A stretch of DNA of 64,000 nucleotides. Source: Pseudomonas songnenensis (GTDB lineage Bacteria; Pseudomonadota; Gammaproteobacteria; Pseudomonadales; Pseudomonadaceae). Below, piece by piece: positions 28,033 to 37,310 of this stretch (its first letter is position 1; each line of letters begins with the position of its first letter). A model generated the notes under the pieces. That model searched no databases. It was not told where the DNA came from and saw only the letters and a program-made list of their open reading frames with translations. The position numbers were made by a program, and so were the translations under genes. Where the stretch lies: assembly GCF_003696315.1 (NCBI RefSeq), contig NZ_RFFN01000005.1, positions 186,001-250,000 on the forward strand, read 5' to 3'.

Positions 28033-28061
28033 GTTACGATCGGATGATGGTTGGATGACGG
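28033..28061 (-). promoter_or_regulatory. Possible PhoB box upstream of olsBA
   Basis: On the minus strand CCGTCAT, CCATCAT and TCGTAAC occur at exact 11-nt spacing, matching the CTGTCAT-N4 direct-repeat layout of Pho boxes (6/7, 5/7 and about 3/7 to consensus). It lies about 120 nt before the olsB ATG. Ornithine lipid genes are phosphate-regulated in other pseudomonads. The match is moderate and overlaps the leader of the divergent gene. Confidence 0.4.
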
Positions 28062-28101
28062 TGGGCCAGCTGCCTGTGTGCGTGGGACTTTGGAGATGAA
28101 C

Positions 28102-28998
28102 ATGCCGTGGAAACGACTGATCGGCCCGTTGCAGCCGGTTGCGGCGAATGCTGGCCTTGCGGCCTGGTTTGCGGGTGTATGCGAGGGCGCCGGCACAACC
28201 GCCCCCTTCAGCCTGGCGGTCTATGGTGGCCGGCTGGCGGCCACGCCGGGGTTGGCTTTTCTCGGTGGCTATCAGGCTGCGCTGCGCGCGCTCTGGCCCG
28301 ACGCCCCGCCAGGGCTCGGCGCGCTTTGCACGACCGAACGGCGCAAGTTGCGCCCGGCCGACATGGCGACGCGCTGGGATGACGGTTATCTGAGCGGCAG
28401 CAAGGATTTCGTCACGGCTGGCGACGCGGTGCAATGGTTGTTGGTATCGGCAAGGGAGGAGGGTGCCGGGGAGTCGCCGCGGCTCGGGCTGTTCGCAGTC
28501 GAGCCGGCCGCTGCAGGCGTATCGCTGATACCTGCAGCGCAACTGCCTATCGTGCCGGACATCGCCCATGGGCGCTTGCGCCTGGAGGGCGCCGTCGGCA
28601 CACGCTTGCCCGGCGATGGCTGGGGCGATTACGTCAAACCCTTCCGTACCCACGAAGATATCCACGTGCTAGCCGCGCTTACCGCCTGGCTCTATGGTGT
28701 GGCGCTGCAGGAAGGCTGGCCGCGCAGCTTGATGCTGCGTCTTCTGGGCGTTCTCGGCGGGGCGGCCGAGGTGGCGCGACAGCCGGCGGGCGAACCGGCG
28801 AGCCATTTGTTGCTGGCGGCCGTACTCGAGCAGTTCGCGACGTTGCAGCCGGAACTGGACGCTGCAATATCGGCCAGCGAGGGTGCCTGTGCTGTGCTAT
28901 GGCAGCGTGATCGGGCGGTGCTCGGCCTTGCGCGTGAAGCCCAGGCGCGGCGTCTGCAGCAAGCTGTCGAGGCGCTTGGGCTCAGCGAGGCGGGCTGA
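28102..28998 (+). CDS. Short acyl-CoA dehydrogenase-like protein
   Basis: A 298-residue protein that resembles the acyl-CoA dehydrogenase fold but is shorter than the usual 380 residues. The middle-domain strand GYLSGSKDFVTAGDAVQWLLVSARE is recognisable, and the C-terminal part is helical. The canonical catalytic Glu region is not evident, so activity is uncertain. The ATG at 28102 has GGAG 6 nt upstream; an ATG two codons earlier is almost against the SD. It is divergent from olsBA. It may act on a lipid-related acyl thioester, but this is a guess from context. Confidence 0.65.
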   Translation: MPWKRLIGPLQPVAANAGLAAWFAGVCEGAGTTAPFSLAVYGGRLAATPGLAFLGGYQAALRALWPDAPPGLGALCTTERRKLRPADMATRWDDGYLSGSKDFVTAGDAVQWLLVSAREEGAGESPRLGLFAVEPAAAGVSLIPAAQLPIVPDIAHGRLRLEGAVGTRLPGDGWGDYVKPFRTHEDIHVLAALTAWLYGVALQEGWPRSLMLRLLGVLGGAAEVARQPAGEPASHLLLAAVLEQFATLQPELDAAISASEGACAVLWQRDRAVLGLAREAQARRLQQAVEALGLSEAG

Positions 28999-29099
28999 CT
29001 TGTCGGCGAAGGTCTCGGGAACTCTGCGCCATCGCGCCTGGCCTTATGAGGGCGCTCGCCACGGCCGAGTTGCCGCGCAACGCCACAGCGGCGACGGCC

Positions 29100-29127
29100 T
29101 TGTCTTGCTGAAGGGACTGGGTAAGCT
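29100..29127 (+). promoter_or_regulatory. Possible sigma-70 promoter of the phospholipase D family gene
   Basis: TTGTCT (29100-29105) and TAAGCT (29122-29127) are 16 nt apart in the 290-nt gap upstream of the leader ORF. The match is modest; nothing else in the gap looks like a promoter. Confidence 0.3.
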
Positions 29128-29212
29128 ACCGCGCGGTTCGCTTGTTTGTTTGCATGCATGACCGTGGCATCACTCCGTTGCGCCTCGCGTGCCGACTGGA
29201 AAAAGGGATTTC

Positions 29213-29287
29213 ATGTCATTTCGCTGTTTGTCCTGCTCGACGTTTCTTTGGCCTGCGACCGGCTCCGTTCTGGGTAAAGCCTTGTGA
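29213..29287 (+). CDS. 24-codon leader ORF coupled to the phospholipase D family gene
   Basis: ATG at 29213 with a strong AAAAAGGGA Shine-Dalgarno about 5 nt upstream opens a 24-residue frame beginning MSFRCLSCSTF and ending in TGA at 29285-29287. That stop overlaps the ATG of the next gene (TGATG). The downstream gene has no clear ribosome-binding site of its own, so this short frame could deliver ribosomes to it. The peptide shows no known family. It may simply be chance, hence the modest confidence. Confidence 0.4.
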   Translation: MSFRCLSCSTFLWPATGSVLGKAL

Positions 29288-30444
29288 TGTTGGCCGGATC
29301 GGTTTTCCCTTGGCGCAGCGACAATCGCTTCCGGCTGCTGGTCGATGGGCCACAATTCTTCCTGGCCATGTTCGAGGCGATCGAGCGCGCCGCGCGCCGT
29401 ATCGACCTGGAACTCTATCTGGTGGAAGACGGGTATTGCCTCGATCGGCTGCTGGAGCCCCTGTTGCGCGCGGCGGCGCGTGGCGTACGGGTGCGTTGCC
29501 TGTTCGACGGCTTCGGTTGCCTGAAGATGAGCCAGGCCAATCGCGACCGCCTTACCGCGGCCGGCGTGGAGTTGCGTTTGTACAACCCGCTTTCGCTGCG
29601 CCTGAAACTGCGCAATCTGCATCGTGACCACCGCAAGTTGTTGCTGGTAGATGGTTGCATTGGTTATGTCGGCGGGACCGGCGTCACCGACGAATTCTGG
29701 AATCCACGCAAGCCGGCCGTGCATTGGCATGAGGTGATGGTCGAGATGACCGGTCCCTTGCTGCAGGATTGGCAGGAGCTGTTCGACAGCCAGTGGGTGC
29801 ATTGCCTGAAGCGGCGGATCTGGCAGTTGCCTCTGCCCAGCAGGGCGCCGCGCATACCGCTGCTGCCTGATGGCTCGGGGCTGGGGCGTGTCGCCTATGC
29901 AGCGGCGCGTCAGCACCGCGACATCCTCCTCAGTCTGCTGCGCAACCTGCGCCGCGCGCAGACACGCATCTGGCTGGCGACGCCGTATTTCCTGCCTACC
30001 GGCAAAGTGCGGCGGGCGCTTATCCGCGCAGCGCGTCGCGGCGTTGATGTGCGCCTGCTGCTGACCAGCCGTAATACCGATCATCCGCCGGTGCGTTACG
30101 CCGGGCAGCGCTTCTATCCGCGCCTGCTGCGTGCCGGCGTGCGAATCCACGAATATCAGCCACACTTCTCGCACCTGAAAATGGTGCTGGTCGATGACTG
30201 GGTCAGCGTCGGTTCGTGCAACTTCGATCACTGGAACCTGCGCTGGAATCTGGAGGCCAATCTCGAGGCGATCGACGCTTCGCTGAGCGCACAGGTGCAG
30301 GCGTGTTTCGAGCGCGACTTTCACGACAGCATCGAAATCGACCTGGCCAGCTGGTACGCCCGGCCGCTGCATCTGCGGCTGTATCAGCGGATGTGGGGCT
30401 TGCTGGACCGGTTGCTGGTGAACATTTTCAATCGCGGCGGCTGA
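29287..30444 (+). CDS. Phospholipase D / cardiolipin synthase B-like protein
   Basis: A 385-residue PLD-superfamily protein with two HKD motifs: [15 protein letters not shown] and [10 protein letters not shown]...GSCNFDHWN. The two-motif architecture without N-terminal membrane helices resembles ClsB, which makes cardiolipin (or phosphatidylglycerol) from phospholipids. The N-terminus [19 protein letters not shown] is typical. The ATG at 29287 overlaps the stop of a short upstream ORF; a GTG one codon earlier is also possible. It is followed 52 nt later by the PfpI-family gene. Confidence 0.82.
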   Translation: MLAGSVFPWRSDNRFRLLVDGPQFFLAMFEAIERAARRIDLELYLVEDGYCLDRLLEPLLRAAARGVRVRCLFDGFGCLKMSQANRDRLTAAGVELRLYNPLSLRLKLRNLHRDHRKLLLVDGCIGYVGGTGVTDEFWNPRKPAVHWHEVMVEMTGPLLQDWQELFDSQWVHCLKRRIWQLPLPSRAPRIPLLPDGSGLGRVAYAAARQHRDILLSLLRNLRRAQTRIWLATPYFLPTGKVRRALIRAARRGVDVRLLLTSRNTDHPPVRYAGQRFYPRLLRAGVRIHEYQPHFSHLKMVLVDDWVSVGSCNFDHWNLRWNLEANLEAIDASLSAQVQACFERDFHDSIEIDLASWYARPLHLRLYQRMWGLLDRLLVNIFNRGG

Positions 30445-30496
30445 AGCTGTCGCGTATCGGAGCGAAGCTCCAAAACCGCGTAAGGAGGACGATCCA

Positions 30497-31078
30497 ATGG
30501 CGGCAAAGAACATTCTGATGCTGGTCGGCGACTACGCCGAAGACTACGAGACCATGGTGCCGTTCCAGGCGCTGCAGATGGTCGGTCATCGCGTGCATGC
30601 CGTGTGCCCGGACAAGAAGGCCGGCGACAGCGTGCGTACGGCGATTCACGATTTCGAAGGCGACCAGACCTACAGCGAGAAGCCGGGCCACAATTTTGCG
30701 CTGAACTTCGACTTCGCTGCCGTGCGTGCCGAGGACTATGACGCGCTGCTGATCCCCGGTGGCCGCGCGCCGGAGTACCTGCGCCTGAACGAGCAGGTAC
30801 TGGCACTGGTGCGTGCATTCGACGAAGCCAAGAAGCCAATCGCCGCTGTTTGTCACGGCGCCCAGCTGCTCGCTGCTGCCGGCGTGCTCAAGGGCCGCGC
30901 CTGCAGTGCCTATCCCGCCTGCGCGCCGGAAGTGAAGCTGGCCGGTGGCGACTATGTGGATATCCCTGTGGATCAGGCGCACACCGAAGGCAATCTGGTC
31001 AGCGCGCCGGCGTGGCCCGCGCATCCGGCCTGGCTGGCGGGCTTTCTCAAGCTGCTCGGCACCGAAATTAAACTGTAG
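30497..31078 (+). CDS. DJ-1/PfpI family protein
   Basis: A 193-residue DJ-1/PfpI-superfamily protein. The nucleophile elbow [14 protein letters not shown] contains the reactive Cys, preceded by [13 protein letters not shown]. Members act as deglycases, chaperones or amidases; the specific role is not set by sequence. TAAGGAGGA precedes the ATG. It is codirectional with the upstream phospholipase D gene and the downstream VF530 gene. Confidence 0.88.
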   Translation: MAAKNILMLVGDYAEDYETMVPFQALQMVGHRVHAVCPDKKAGDSVRTAIHDFEGDQTYSEKPGHNFALNFDFAAVRAEDYDALLIPGGRAPEYLRLNEQVLALVRAFDEAKKPIAAVCHGAQLLAAAGVLKGRACSAYPACAPEVKLAGGDYVDIPVDQAHTEGNLVSAPAWPAHPAWLAGFLKLLGTEIKL

Positions 31079-31165
31079 GATGCGCGCCGCGCCGTCCCGC
31101 AAACAGCGGGGCGGCCGCGCCAATCAACGTCTGCGGCTTTGGCCGCCCCAGCAAGAGCGCTGTCT

Positions 31166-31387
31166 GTGTCCGCTACTCCCCACGATCCGTTGCACGGTGT
31201 CACCCTTGAAACGATGCTCACCGAGCTGCAGGCTCACTACGGCTGGGACGGCCTGGCCCAGCGCATCGATATTCGCTGCTTCAAGAGCGAGCCGAGCATC
31301 AAGTCGAGTCTGACCTTCCTGCGCCGCACCCCCTGGGCGCGGCAGAAGGTGGAAGCGCTGTTCGTGCAGTTGCGTCGCCGCGGCTGA
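31166..31387 (+). CDS. VF530 family DNA-binding protein (DUF2132)
   Basis: A 73-residue VF530-type protein: [21 protein letters not shown], then [20 protein letters not shown] and [12 protein letters not shown] are strongly conserved in this family, which folds like a DNA-binding helical domain. The GTG at 31166 is preferred because it gives a family-length N-terminus; a TTG 27 nt upstream is the alternative. A strong bidirectional terminator follows. Confidence 0.85.
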   Translation: MSATPHDPLHGVTLETMLTELQAHYGWDGLAQRIDIRCFKSEPSIKSSLTFLRRTPWARQKVEALFVQLRRRG

Positions 31388-31410
31388 TCGGTCAGCACGA
31401 TGCGAAAGCA

Positions 31411-31437
31411 AAAAGCCCGGCACTAGGCCGGGCTTTT
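31411..31437. terminator. Bidirectional intrinsic terminator
   Basis: AAAAGCCCGGC (31411-31421) and GCCGGGCTTTT (31427-31437) form a perfect stem with a 5-nt loop and A/T tracts on both sides. It can end both the VF530 transcript (plus) and the fumarase transcript (minus). Confidence 0.9.
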
Positions 31438-31456
31438 CGTTTTTTCGCTTCTGCGA

Positions 31457-32980
31457 TTACTGCACTTCGACCGCCAGGCTGTCGGCGATCTTCTTCTGCC
31501 AGATCGCCGGGCCGGTGATGTGCACCGACTCGCCGTTGGTGTCGACCGCAACAGTGACCGGCATGTCCTGCACTTCGAACTCGTAGATCGCTTCCATGCC
31601 CAGCTCGGCGAAGGCCAGCACCTTGGACTTCTTGATCGCCTGGGCGACCAGGTAGGCGGCGCCGCCAACAGCCATCAGGTACACAGCCTTGTTGTCCTTG
31701 ATTGCTTCGATGGCGATCGGGCCGCGCTCGGACTTGCCGATCATGCCCAAGAGGCCTGTGCTTTCCAGGATCTGGCGGGTGAACTTGTCCATGCGGGTCG
31801 CCGTGGTCGGGCCTGCCGGGCCGACTACTTCGTCGCCAACCGGATCGACCGGGCCGACGTAATAGATGAAGCGACCCTTGAGGTCCACTGGCAGCTCTTC
31901 ACCCTTGTTCAGCATGTCGACCATGCGCTTGTGCGCAGCGTCGCGGCCGGTCAGCATCTTGCCGTTGAGCAGGATGGTTTCGCCCGGCTTCCAGCTCTGC
32001 ACTTCTTCCGGCGTGATGGTATCGAGGTTCACGCGACGGGCGCTCGGACCGGCTTCCCAGACGATTTCCGGATAGGCATCCAGCGGCGGCGGGGTCAGTT
32101 CGGCTGGGCCGGAACCATCGAGCACGAAGTGCGCGTGGCGGGTGGCTGCGCAGTTGGGGATCATGCACACCGGCAGCGAGGCCGCGTGGGTCGGGTAGTC
32201 CATGATCTTGACGTCGAGCACGGTGGTCAGGCCGCCCAGGCCCTGAGCGCCGATGCCGAGCTGGTTGACCTTCTCGAACAGCTCCAGACGCATTTCTTCG
32301 ATGCGGTTCTGCGGGCCGCGAGCCTTGAGCTCGTGGATATCGATCGGATCCATCAGCACTTCTTTCGCCATGACCGCGGCCTTTTCGGCGGTACCACCGA
32401 TGCCGATACCGAGCATGCCCGGCGGGCACCAGCCAGCGCCCATGGTCGGCACGGTCTTGAGCACCCAGTCGACGATGGAGTCGGACGGGTTGAGCATGGC
32501 CATCTTCGACTTGTTTTCGGAACCGCCGCCCTTGGCTGCCACGTCCACTTCAACCTTGTCGCCGGGAACGATGGAGTAATGGATGACGGCTGGCGTATTG
32601 TCCTTGGTGTTCTTGCGGGAACCTGCCGGGTCGGCCAGGATCGAAGCACGCAGGACGTTTTCCGGCAGGTTGTAGGCGCGGCGGACGCCCTCGTTGATCA
32701 TGTCGTCCAGGCTCATGGTCGCGCCGTCCCAGCGCACGTCCATGCCGACGCGAACGAAGACGGTAACGATGCCGGTGTCCTGGCAGATCGGACGGTGGCC
32801 GGTGGCGCACATGCGCGAGTTGATCAGGATCTGCGCCATGGAGTCGCGCGCGGCCGGGGATTCTTCACGCAGGTAGGCTTCGTGCATTGCCTGAATGAAA
32901 TCCACGGGGTGGTAGTACGAAATGAACTGCAAAGCGTCAGCGACGCTTTGAATCAGGTCGTCTTGCTTGATCACGGTCAT
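31457..32980 (-). CDS. Class I (iron-sulfur) fumarate hydratase
   Basis: A 507-residue class I fumarase that interconverts fumarate and malate. The three cluster-binding Cys are visible in RPICQDTGIV, AGWCPPGMLG and IPNCAATRHAHF, and the C-terminal beta domain contains GPTTATRMDKFT. The [4Fe-4S] cluster makes it oxygen-sensitive. The start MTVIKQDDLIQ at 32980 matches the family; the frame extends 57 residues further upstream without conservation. A TATACT -10-like hexamer lies about 75 nt upstream. It is divergent from the diguanylate cyclase gene. Confidence 0.93.
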   Translation of the reverse strand: MTVIKQDDLIQSVADALQFISYYHPVDFIQAMHEAYLREESPAARDSMAQILINSRMCATGHRPICQDTGIVTVFVRVGMDVRWDGATMSLDDMINEGVRRAYNLPENVLRASILADPAGSRKNTKDNTPAVIHYSIVPGDKVEVDVAAKGGGSENKSKMAMLNPSDSIVDWVLKTVPTMGAGWCPPGMLGIGIGGTAEKAAVMAKEVLMDPIDIHELKARGPQNRIEEMRLELFEKVNQLGIGAQGLGGLTTVLDVKIMDYPTHAASLPVCMIPNCAATRHAHFVLDGSGPAELTPPPLDAYPEIVWEAGPSARRVNLDTITPEEVQSWKPGETILLNGKMLTGRDAAHKRMVDMLNKGEELPVDLKGRFIYYVGPVDPVGDEVVGPAGPTTATRMDKFTRQILESTGLLGMIGKSERGPIAIEAIKDNKAVYLMAVGGAAYLVAQAIKKSKVLAFAELGMEAIYEFEVQDMPVTVAVDTNGESVHITGPAIWQKKIADSLAVEVQ

Positions 32981-33175
32981 GCAGCGCGTCCTCATGGCGG
33001 GGCGGTAGGAGGCGCATCGGGAGTGGCAGTCGACGCGCCGCGAAAAAATGCGCGGCAGTATAACGCGTCGAGCTGCGCGGTACACGGATGGACCAGGAGC
33101 GATGGGAATGCCAGCTAGGTTTTTGTTTTCGGTAAGCGTAAAGTGCGGCAAATTGCCACAGCGGGACGGATCCCT

Positions 33176-34306
33176 ATGAGCGCGATGCGGGAAGAGACCG
33201 GGGAGCTGGCCATACAGCAGCTAGTCACTCGGCGATTCGCAATGGCCTCGGTGACCTATGGCCTCGCTCTGATGCTGACCTGGGTAGCGGTGGCGGGTGG
33301 GTTTTACGAGGCGTCCACTGCCAGTGCAATCACTCACTCGGCATTGATTGTGGTGAGTCAGCTGCTGTTTTTCTGGCTTTTTCACCGCGGCATCAATCTG
33401 CGTTTCAAGGACCCCAGCCTTACCGAGCCGCAGGTGCTGGTGGCGTTGCTCTGGCTGACCTATTTCCTTTTCAACCTCGGCAGCGCGCGTGGTTCGCTGC
33501 TGGTGCTCTATCTGCTCGTGCTGATGTTTGCCGTATTCCTGCCGCCAAAGGTGTTCATTCGCTACGCCGCTCTGGCCTTTCTCAGCTTCGTCGGGTTGGC
33601 CGCGCTGGACTACTACCTGCAGCGCGCGGTGGACTCGACGGTGTTCCTGCTTCAGGCCAGCGTCCTGCTGGTGACGCTGATCTGGATGTGTCTGTTTGCC
33701 GGTCATGTCTATCGACTGCGCCAGCGCATGCGCCAGCGGCGCTTTGCCCTGCAGGCGCACCAGGACACCTTGCGCGGCATGATGCGCCAGCTCGAGGATC
33801 TGGCCTCCACCGACGAGCTGACCGGCCTGTACAACCGTCGGCGCTTCCTGCGCATCGCAGAAGGGGAGCTGAGCCGGCTGCGCAAGGGCCACCGGTTCGG
33901 GCTGGCGCTGATCGATCTGGACCATTTCAAGCGCGTCAACGACATTCACGGCCACGCCGCTGGAGACCGGGTGCTGCAGACTTTTGCCAACGTAGCCCGT
34001 TCCTGCCTGCGTGATGGTGACGTGCTGGCCCGTTACGGCGGCGAGGAATTCGTGCTGCTATTGCCGGACACCGATGCCGAGCAGTTCAGCGCCTGTTGCG
34101 AGCGGCTACGTGAAGCCTTTGCCAAGGCGGAACCGGAGGAGGTCGATATCGCTGCCGGACACCTCAGCCTGTCCATCGGCCTCACCCTGGTGAATGCAGG
34201 GGACGACCTGGATGCAGCGTTGCAGCGTGCTGACGAAGCGCTCTATCGCGCCAAGCGAGCCGGGCGCAATCGCTGCGAGCCGGCATGGATTACCAGCGAT
34301 GCCTGA
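33176..34306 (+). CDS. Membrane diguanylate cyclase, positional equivalent of SadC
   Basis: A 376-residue protein with about six N-terminal transmembrane helices (residues 25-190), a short coiled linker, and a GGDEF domain with ARYGGEEF and an inhibitory RxxD site (RDGD) five residues before it. It should make c-di-GMP with product inhibition. The place between a class I fumarase and a ferredoxin reductase is that of P. aeruginosa sadC (PA4332, from memory), though this protein is shorter. The ATG at 33176 follows GGACGGA. The stop overlaps the next start by 8 nt. Confidence 0.88.
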   Translation: MSAMREETGELAIQQLVTRRFAMASVTYGLALMLTWVAVAGGFYEASTASAITHSALIVVSQLLFFWLFHRGINLRFKDPSLTEPQVLVALLWLTYFLFNLGSARGSLLVLYLLVLMFAVFLPPKVFIRYAALAFLSFVGLAALDYYLQRAVDSTVFLLQASVLLVTLIWMCLFAGHVYRLRQRMRQRRFALQAHQDTLRGMMRQLEDLASTDELTGLYNRRRFLRIAEGELSRLRKGHRFGLALIDLDHFKRVNDIHGHAAGDRVLQTFANVARSCLRDGDVLARYGGEEFVLLLPDTDAEQFSACCERLREAFAKAEPEEVDIAAGHLSLSIGLTLVNAGDDLDAALQRADEALYRAKRAGRNRCEPAWITSDA

Positions 34307-35240
34307 GCTGCGCTGCGCCGGGCAAGGCTGGACGGTCGCGCCGGGTACGAATCTGCTCGATGCCTTGATCGGTGCGGGTGTGCCGGTGCCGTACAGCTGT
34401 CGGGCCGGGAGCTGTCACGCTTGTCTGGTGCGCTGTGTCGATGGTGAACCGAACGATCTTCAGCCGGACCTGCTGGCGCCCGAACAGCGCGCGGCGGGCT
34501 GGCGACTGGCCTGCCAATGTCGCGTCGGCGGCGACCTTGGCGTGCAGGTCTTCGATCCTCGCCGCGATGGACAGGCCGCTCGCGTCGAGAGCGTGGAGTG
34601 GTTGAGTAGCAACGTGCTGCGCCTGCGGCTGGTACCTGAACGCCCGCTGCGCTATCGCGCAGGGCAGCATCTGCTGTTGTGGACGGCAACCGGTATCGCT
34701 CGACCGTATTCACTGGCCAGCCTGCCGGGTGATGATCCATGGCTGGAGTTCCACCTCGACTGCAGTCGACCGGGCGCTTTTTGCGATATCGCCCGGCAGC
34801 TGCGCCCGGGCGATATGTTGCAGCTGGGCGAACTGCATGGTGGGGCATTGCACTACGAGCCGGACTGGTCCGAGCGGCCATTGTTGCTACTGGCGGCCGG
34901 AACCGGGCTGGCGCCATTTTGGGGGCTGCTGCGCGAGAGTCTGCGGCACGGCCATAGCGGGCCTGTCAGGCTGTTGCATGTCGCTAGCGAGGCTCACTAC
35001 CTGAGCGGGCCACTGCAGGAACTGGCGAGCAGGCATGCGAACCTGCGTCTGGAGTGGATTGACGCCGGTGAGCGTGATCGTGCGTTAAGGGCGCTGCGCC
35101 CCGTAACGCGTCAGGAGATCGCCTTGCTGTGTGGTGGCTCGGCGTTTGTCGAAGCGGGCGCGCGCCAGCTGTTTCTTGCCGGCTTGCCGCGCGGGCAGAT
35201 ATTCAGCGATGCGTTCGTTGGCGCAAGTCCTCCGCCCTGA
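34299..35240 (+). CDS. 2Fe-2S ferredoxin / FAD-NAD(P) reductase fusion
   Basis: A 313-residue electron-transfer protein. The N-terminal plant-type ferredoxin domain has the cluster Cys in YSCRAGSCHACLVRC and LACQC. An FNR-like module follows: RPYSLAS (FAD), AAGTGLAPFWGLLRE (NAD(P)) and LCGGSAFV. Such fusions feed electrons from NAD(P)H to an oxygenase, desaturase or similar partner, none of which is adjacent. The ATG at 34299 overlaps the end of the diguanylate cyclase gene, so the two are coupled. Confidence 0.87.
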   Translation: MPELRCAGQGWTVAPGTNLLDALIGAGVPVPYSCRAGSCHACLVRCVDGEPNDLQPDLLAPEQRAAGWRLACQCRVGGDLGVQVFDPRRDGQAARVESVEWLSSNVLRLRLVPERPLRYRAGQHLLLWTATGIARPYSLASLPGDDPWLEFHLDCSRPGAFCDIARQLRPGDMLQLGELHGGALHYEPDWSERPLLLLAAGTGLAPFWGLLRESLRHGHSGPVRLLHVASEAHYLSGPLQELASRHANLRLEWIDAGERDRALRALRPVTRQEIALLCGGSAFVEAGARQLFLAGLPRGQIFSDAFVGASPPP

Positions 35241-35269
35241 GCGCTCCATTTCCTGAACATGGAAAGCAT

Positions 35270-35291
35270 GAGGCCGGCATAAGCCGGCCTC
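35270..35291. terminator. Hairpin between ferredoxin reductase and pyruvate kinase genes
   Basis: GAGGCCGGC and GCCGGCCTC (35270-35278, 35283-35291) form a perfect 9-bp stem with a 4-nt loop between two converging genes. No proper T-run on either side, so strength is uncertain. Confidence 0.6.
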
Positions 35292-35310
35292 GTGTCTAAC
35301 CCCGTCGAGC

Positions 35311-36759
35311 TTACTGATCGCCGACCCGCAGGATCTTCATGGTGTTGGTGCCGCCAGTGCTGTCGTGGTAGCTGTCGCCCTTGGTCAGGATCACCCAGTC
35401 ACCCGGTTGCACGATATTGCGCTTGAGCAGCTCCTCGACCGCCATCTGGCTGACCTTGTCTGCCGGCATCGCGGCCGGATCGAAAGGTACGGTCTGGACG
35501 CCACGGAACAGCGCAACGCGCGCCTGGGTTGCGCGGTGTGGAGAGAAGGCGAAGATTGGAACCGCAGAACGTATGCGCGACATGATCAGCGGCGTGTAAC
35601 CACTCTCGGTCAGGGCGATGATCGCCTTGACGCCCGGGAAGTGGTTGGCCGTGTACATCGCGGCCAGGGCTGCGCTCTCGTCGCAGCGCTCGAACTGCTG
35701 GCCGAGACGATGACCGGACTTGGTGCTGGTCGGATGCTTCTCCGCGCCGCAGCAGACTCGCGCCATGGCCTTGATGGCTTCGATCGGGTATTCGCCAGCG
35801 GCGCTCTCGGCCGAAAGCATCACCGCGTCGGTGTAGTCGAGCACCGCGTTGGCTACATCGGATACCTCGGCGCGGGTTGGCATCGGACTGTGGATCATCG
35901 ACTCCATCATCTGCGTCGCCGTGATCACCACCTTGTTGTGGCGGCGGGCGTGCAGAATGATCTTCTTCTGGATACCGACCAGCTCGGCATCACCGATTTC
36001 CACGCCCAGGTCACCGCGCGCCACCATCACGCCGTCGCTGGCCTGAATCAGGCCGTCCAGTGCCTCGTCGTCCGCAACCGCTTCGGCCCGCTCGATCTTG
36101 GCGATCAGCCAGGCATCGGAGCCGGCTTCGTCGCGCAGGCGGCGGGCCAGGTCCATGTCAGCCGCATCGCGCGGGAAGGAAACGGCCAGGTAATCCAGCT
36201 GCAGGTCGGCGGCCAGCTTGATGTCGGCTTTGTCCTTGTTGGTCAGCGCCGGGGCTGTCAGGCCGCCACCGCGGCGGTTGATGCCCTTGTTGTCCGAGAG
36301 CGGGCCGCCAATCAGTACGGTGCAGTGCAGTTCGTCGGCGGTGGCGTTGTCGACGCGCATCACCACACGACCGTCGTCAAGCAAGAGCTCATCGCCGACG
36401 CCGCAATCCTTGACCAGATCCGGGTAGTCGATACCGACCACTTCCTGGTTGCCGGCGTCGCGCGGATGGGTCACGGAGAAACGGAAGCGGTCACCTTCCT
36501 TCAGCTCGATGCGCTTGTCGGTGAACTTGGCGATACGGATCTTCGGGCCCTGCAGGTCACCGAGCAGCGCGACGAAGCGGCCATGGCGGGCGGCTATTTC
36601 ACGCACCAGTTCGGCCCGGGCACGGTGCTCATCGGGGCTGCCGTGGGAGAAGTTCAGGCGGGCGACATCCAGCCCGGCGACGATCATCTTTTCCAGTACC
36701 TCCGGCGAACTGCTCGCTGGGCCCAGGGTGGCGACGATCTTGGTGCGACGCGGAATCAT
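35311..36759 (-). CDS. pykA: Pyruvate kinase (PykA type)
   Basis: A 482-residue pyruvate kinase converting phosphoenolpyruvate and ADP to pyruvate and ATP. RRTKIVATLGPASSSPE at the start, NFSHGSPDEH, the catalytic IAKIERAEAV, MVARGDLGVEIG, and ATQMMESMI...PTRAEVSDVANAV are family signatures, and the length matches PykA. GAAGGAGC precedes the ATG. It is divergent from the small lipoprotein gene, with 149 nt between. Confidence 0.94.
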   Translation of the reverse strand: MIPRRTKIVATLGPASSSPEVLEKMIVAGLDVARLNFSHGSPDEHRARAELVREIAARHGRFVALLGDLQGPKIRIAKFTDKRIELKEGDRFRFSVTHPRDAGNQEVVGIDYPDLVKDCGVGDELLLDDGRVVMRVDNATADELHCTVLIGGPLSDNKGINRRGGGLTAPALTNKDKADIKLAADLQLDYLAVSFPRDAADMDLARRLRDEAGSDAWLIAKIERAEAVADDEALDGLIQASDGVMVARGDLGVEIGDAELVGIQKKIILHARRHNKVVITATQMMESMIHSPMPTRAEVSDVANAVLDYTDAVMLSAESAAGEYPIEAIKAMARVCCGAEKHPTSTKSGHRLGQQFERCDESAALAAMYTANHFPGVKAIIALTESGYTPLIMSRIRSAVPIFAFSPHRATQARVALFRGVQTVPFDPAAMPADKVSQMAVEELLKRNIVQPGDWVILTKGDSYHDSTGGTNTMKILRVGDQ

Positions 36760-36908
36760 TCAATAGCTCCTTCTTCTGGCTGGCCCCGAGGCTACTATGC
36801 TCGCCGGATGTAGTCATCGCCCGGCGGGCACTACTCTTTCGGCCCGTCTGACGGGCTGTCTGCAGGTTTTTCCGATACGGTCGATACAGGAGGCATACGG
36901 AGGAACCC

Positions 36909-37286
36909 ATGCGCACCCTGATCATCATTTTTCTGAGTCTTCTGACCGTCGGCTGCAGCAGCCGACATGCTTCCGATCGCCACCTGGATGCCGCTTACCA
37001 GCATTACGAGGCCGACAACTGCGATCGGGTGATGCAATCGCTGTCGCAGGCGGAGCGCCGCAGCAAGCCGCGTAGCCAGGTGCAGCCGGAGATTTCCCTG
37101 CTGCGTGGGCAATGCCTGGAACGGCAGGGGCTGTTCGTCGACGCCGGCGAAACCTACCGCTTCATCGTCGAGCGTTACCCGGCCAGCGAATATGCTTATC
37201 GCGCACGGGCGCGCCTGGAGACGCTGAGGCAGCTTGGCCACTATCATGTCGAGCCGCCTGCGGTGGTTCAGCCGGCCAAGCGCTGA
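36909..37286 (+). CDS. Small TPR-like lipoprotein
   Basis: A 125-residue lipoprotein with lipobox LTVGC (Cys16) and a helical repeat of TPR type (LDAAYQHYEADNCDRVMQSL ... AGETYRFIVERYPASEYAYR). The last pattern resembles the TPRs of BamD/YbgF-like envelope proteins. CGGAGGAA precedes the ATG. It is divergent from pykA and 24 nt upstream of the DUF4124 gene. Function unknown. Confidence 0.78.
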   Translation: MRTLIIIFLSLLTVGCSSRHASDRHLDAAYQHYEADNCDRVMQSLSQAERRSKPRSQVQPEISLLRGQCLERQGLFVDAGETYRFIVERYPASEYAYRARARLETLRQLGHYHVEPPAVVQPAKR

Positions 37287-37310
37287 TGCCGTGAAATCAT
37301 GTGAGGGAAC

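Noticed and set aside
31520..33118. 532-codon plus-strand open frame
   Set aside because: It is the mirror of class I fumarase; the minus-strand frame has the iron-sulfur cysteines and known motifs.
35365..36813. 482-codon plus-strand open frame
   Set aside because: It is antisense to pyruvate kinase and has no recognisable domain.
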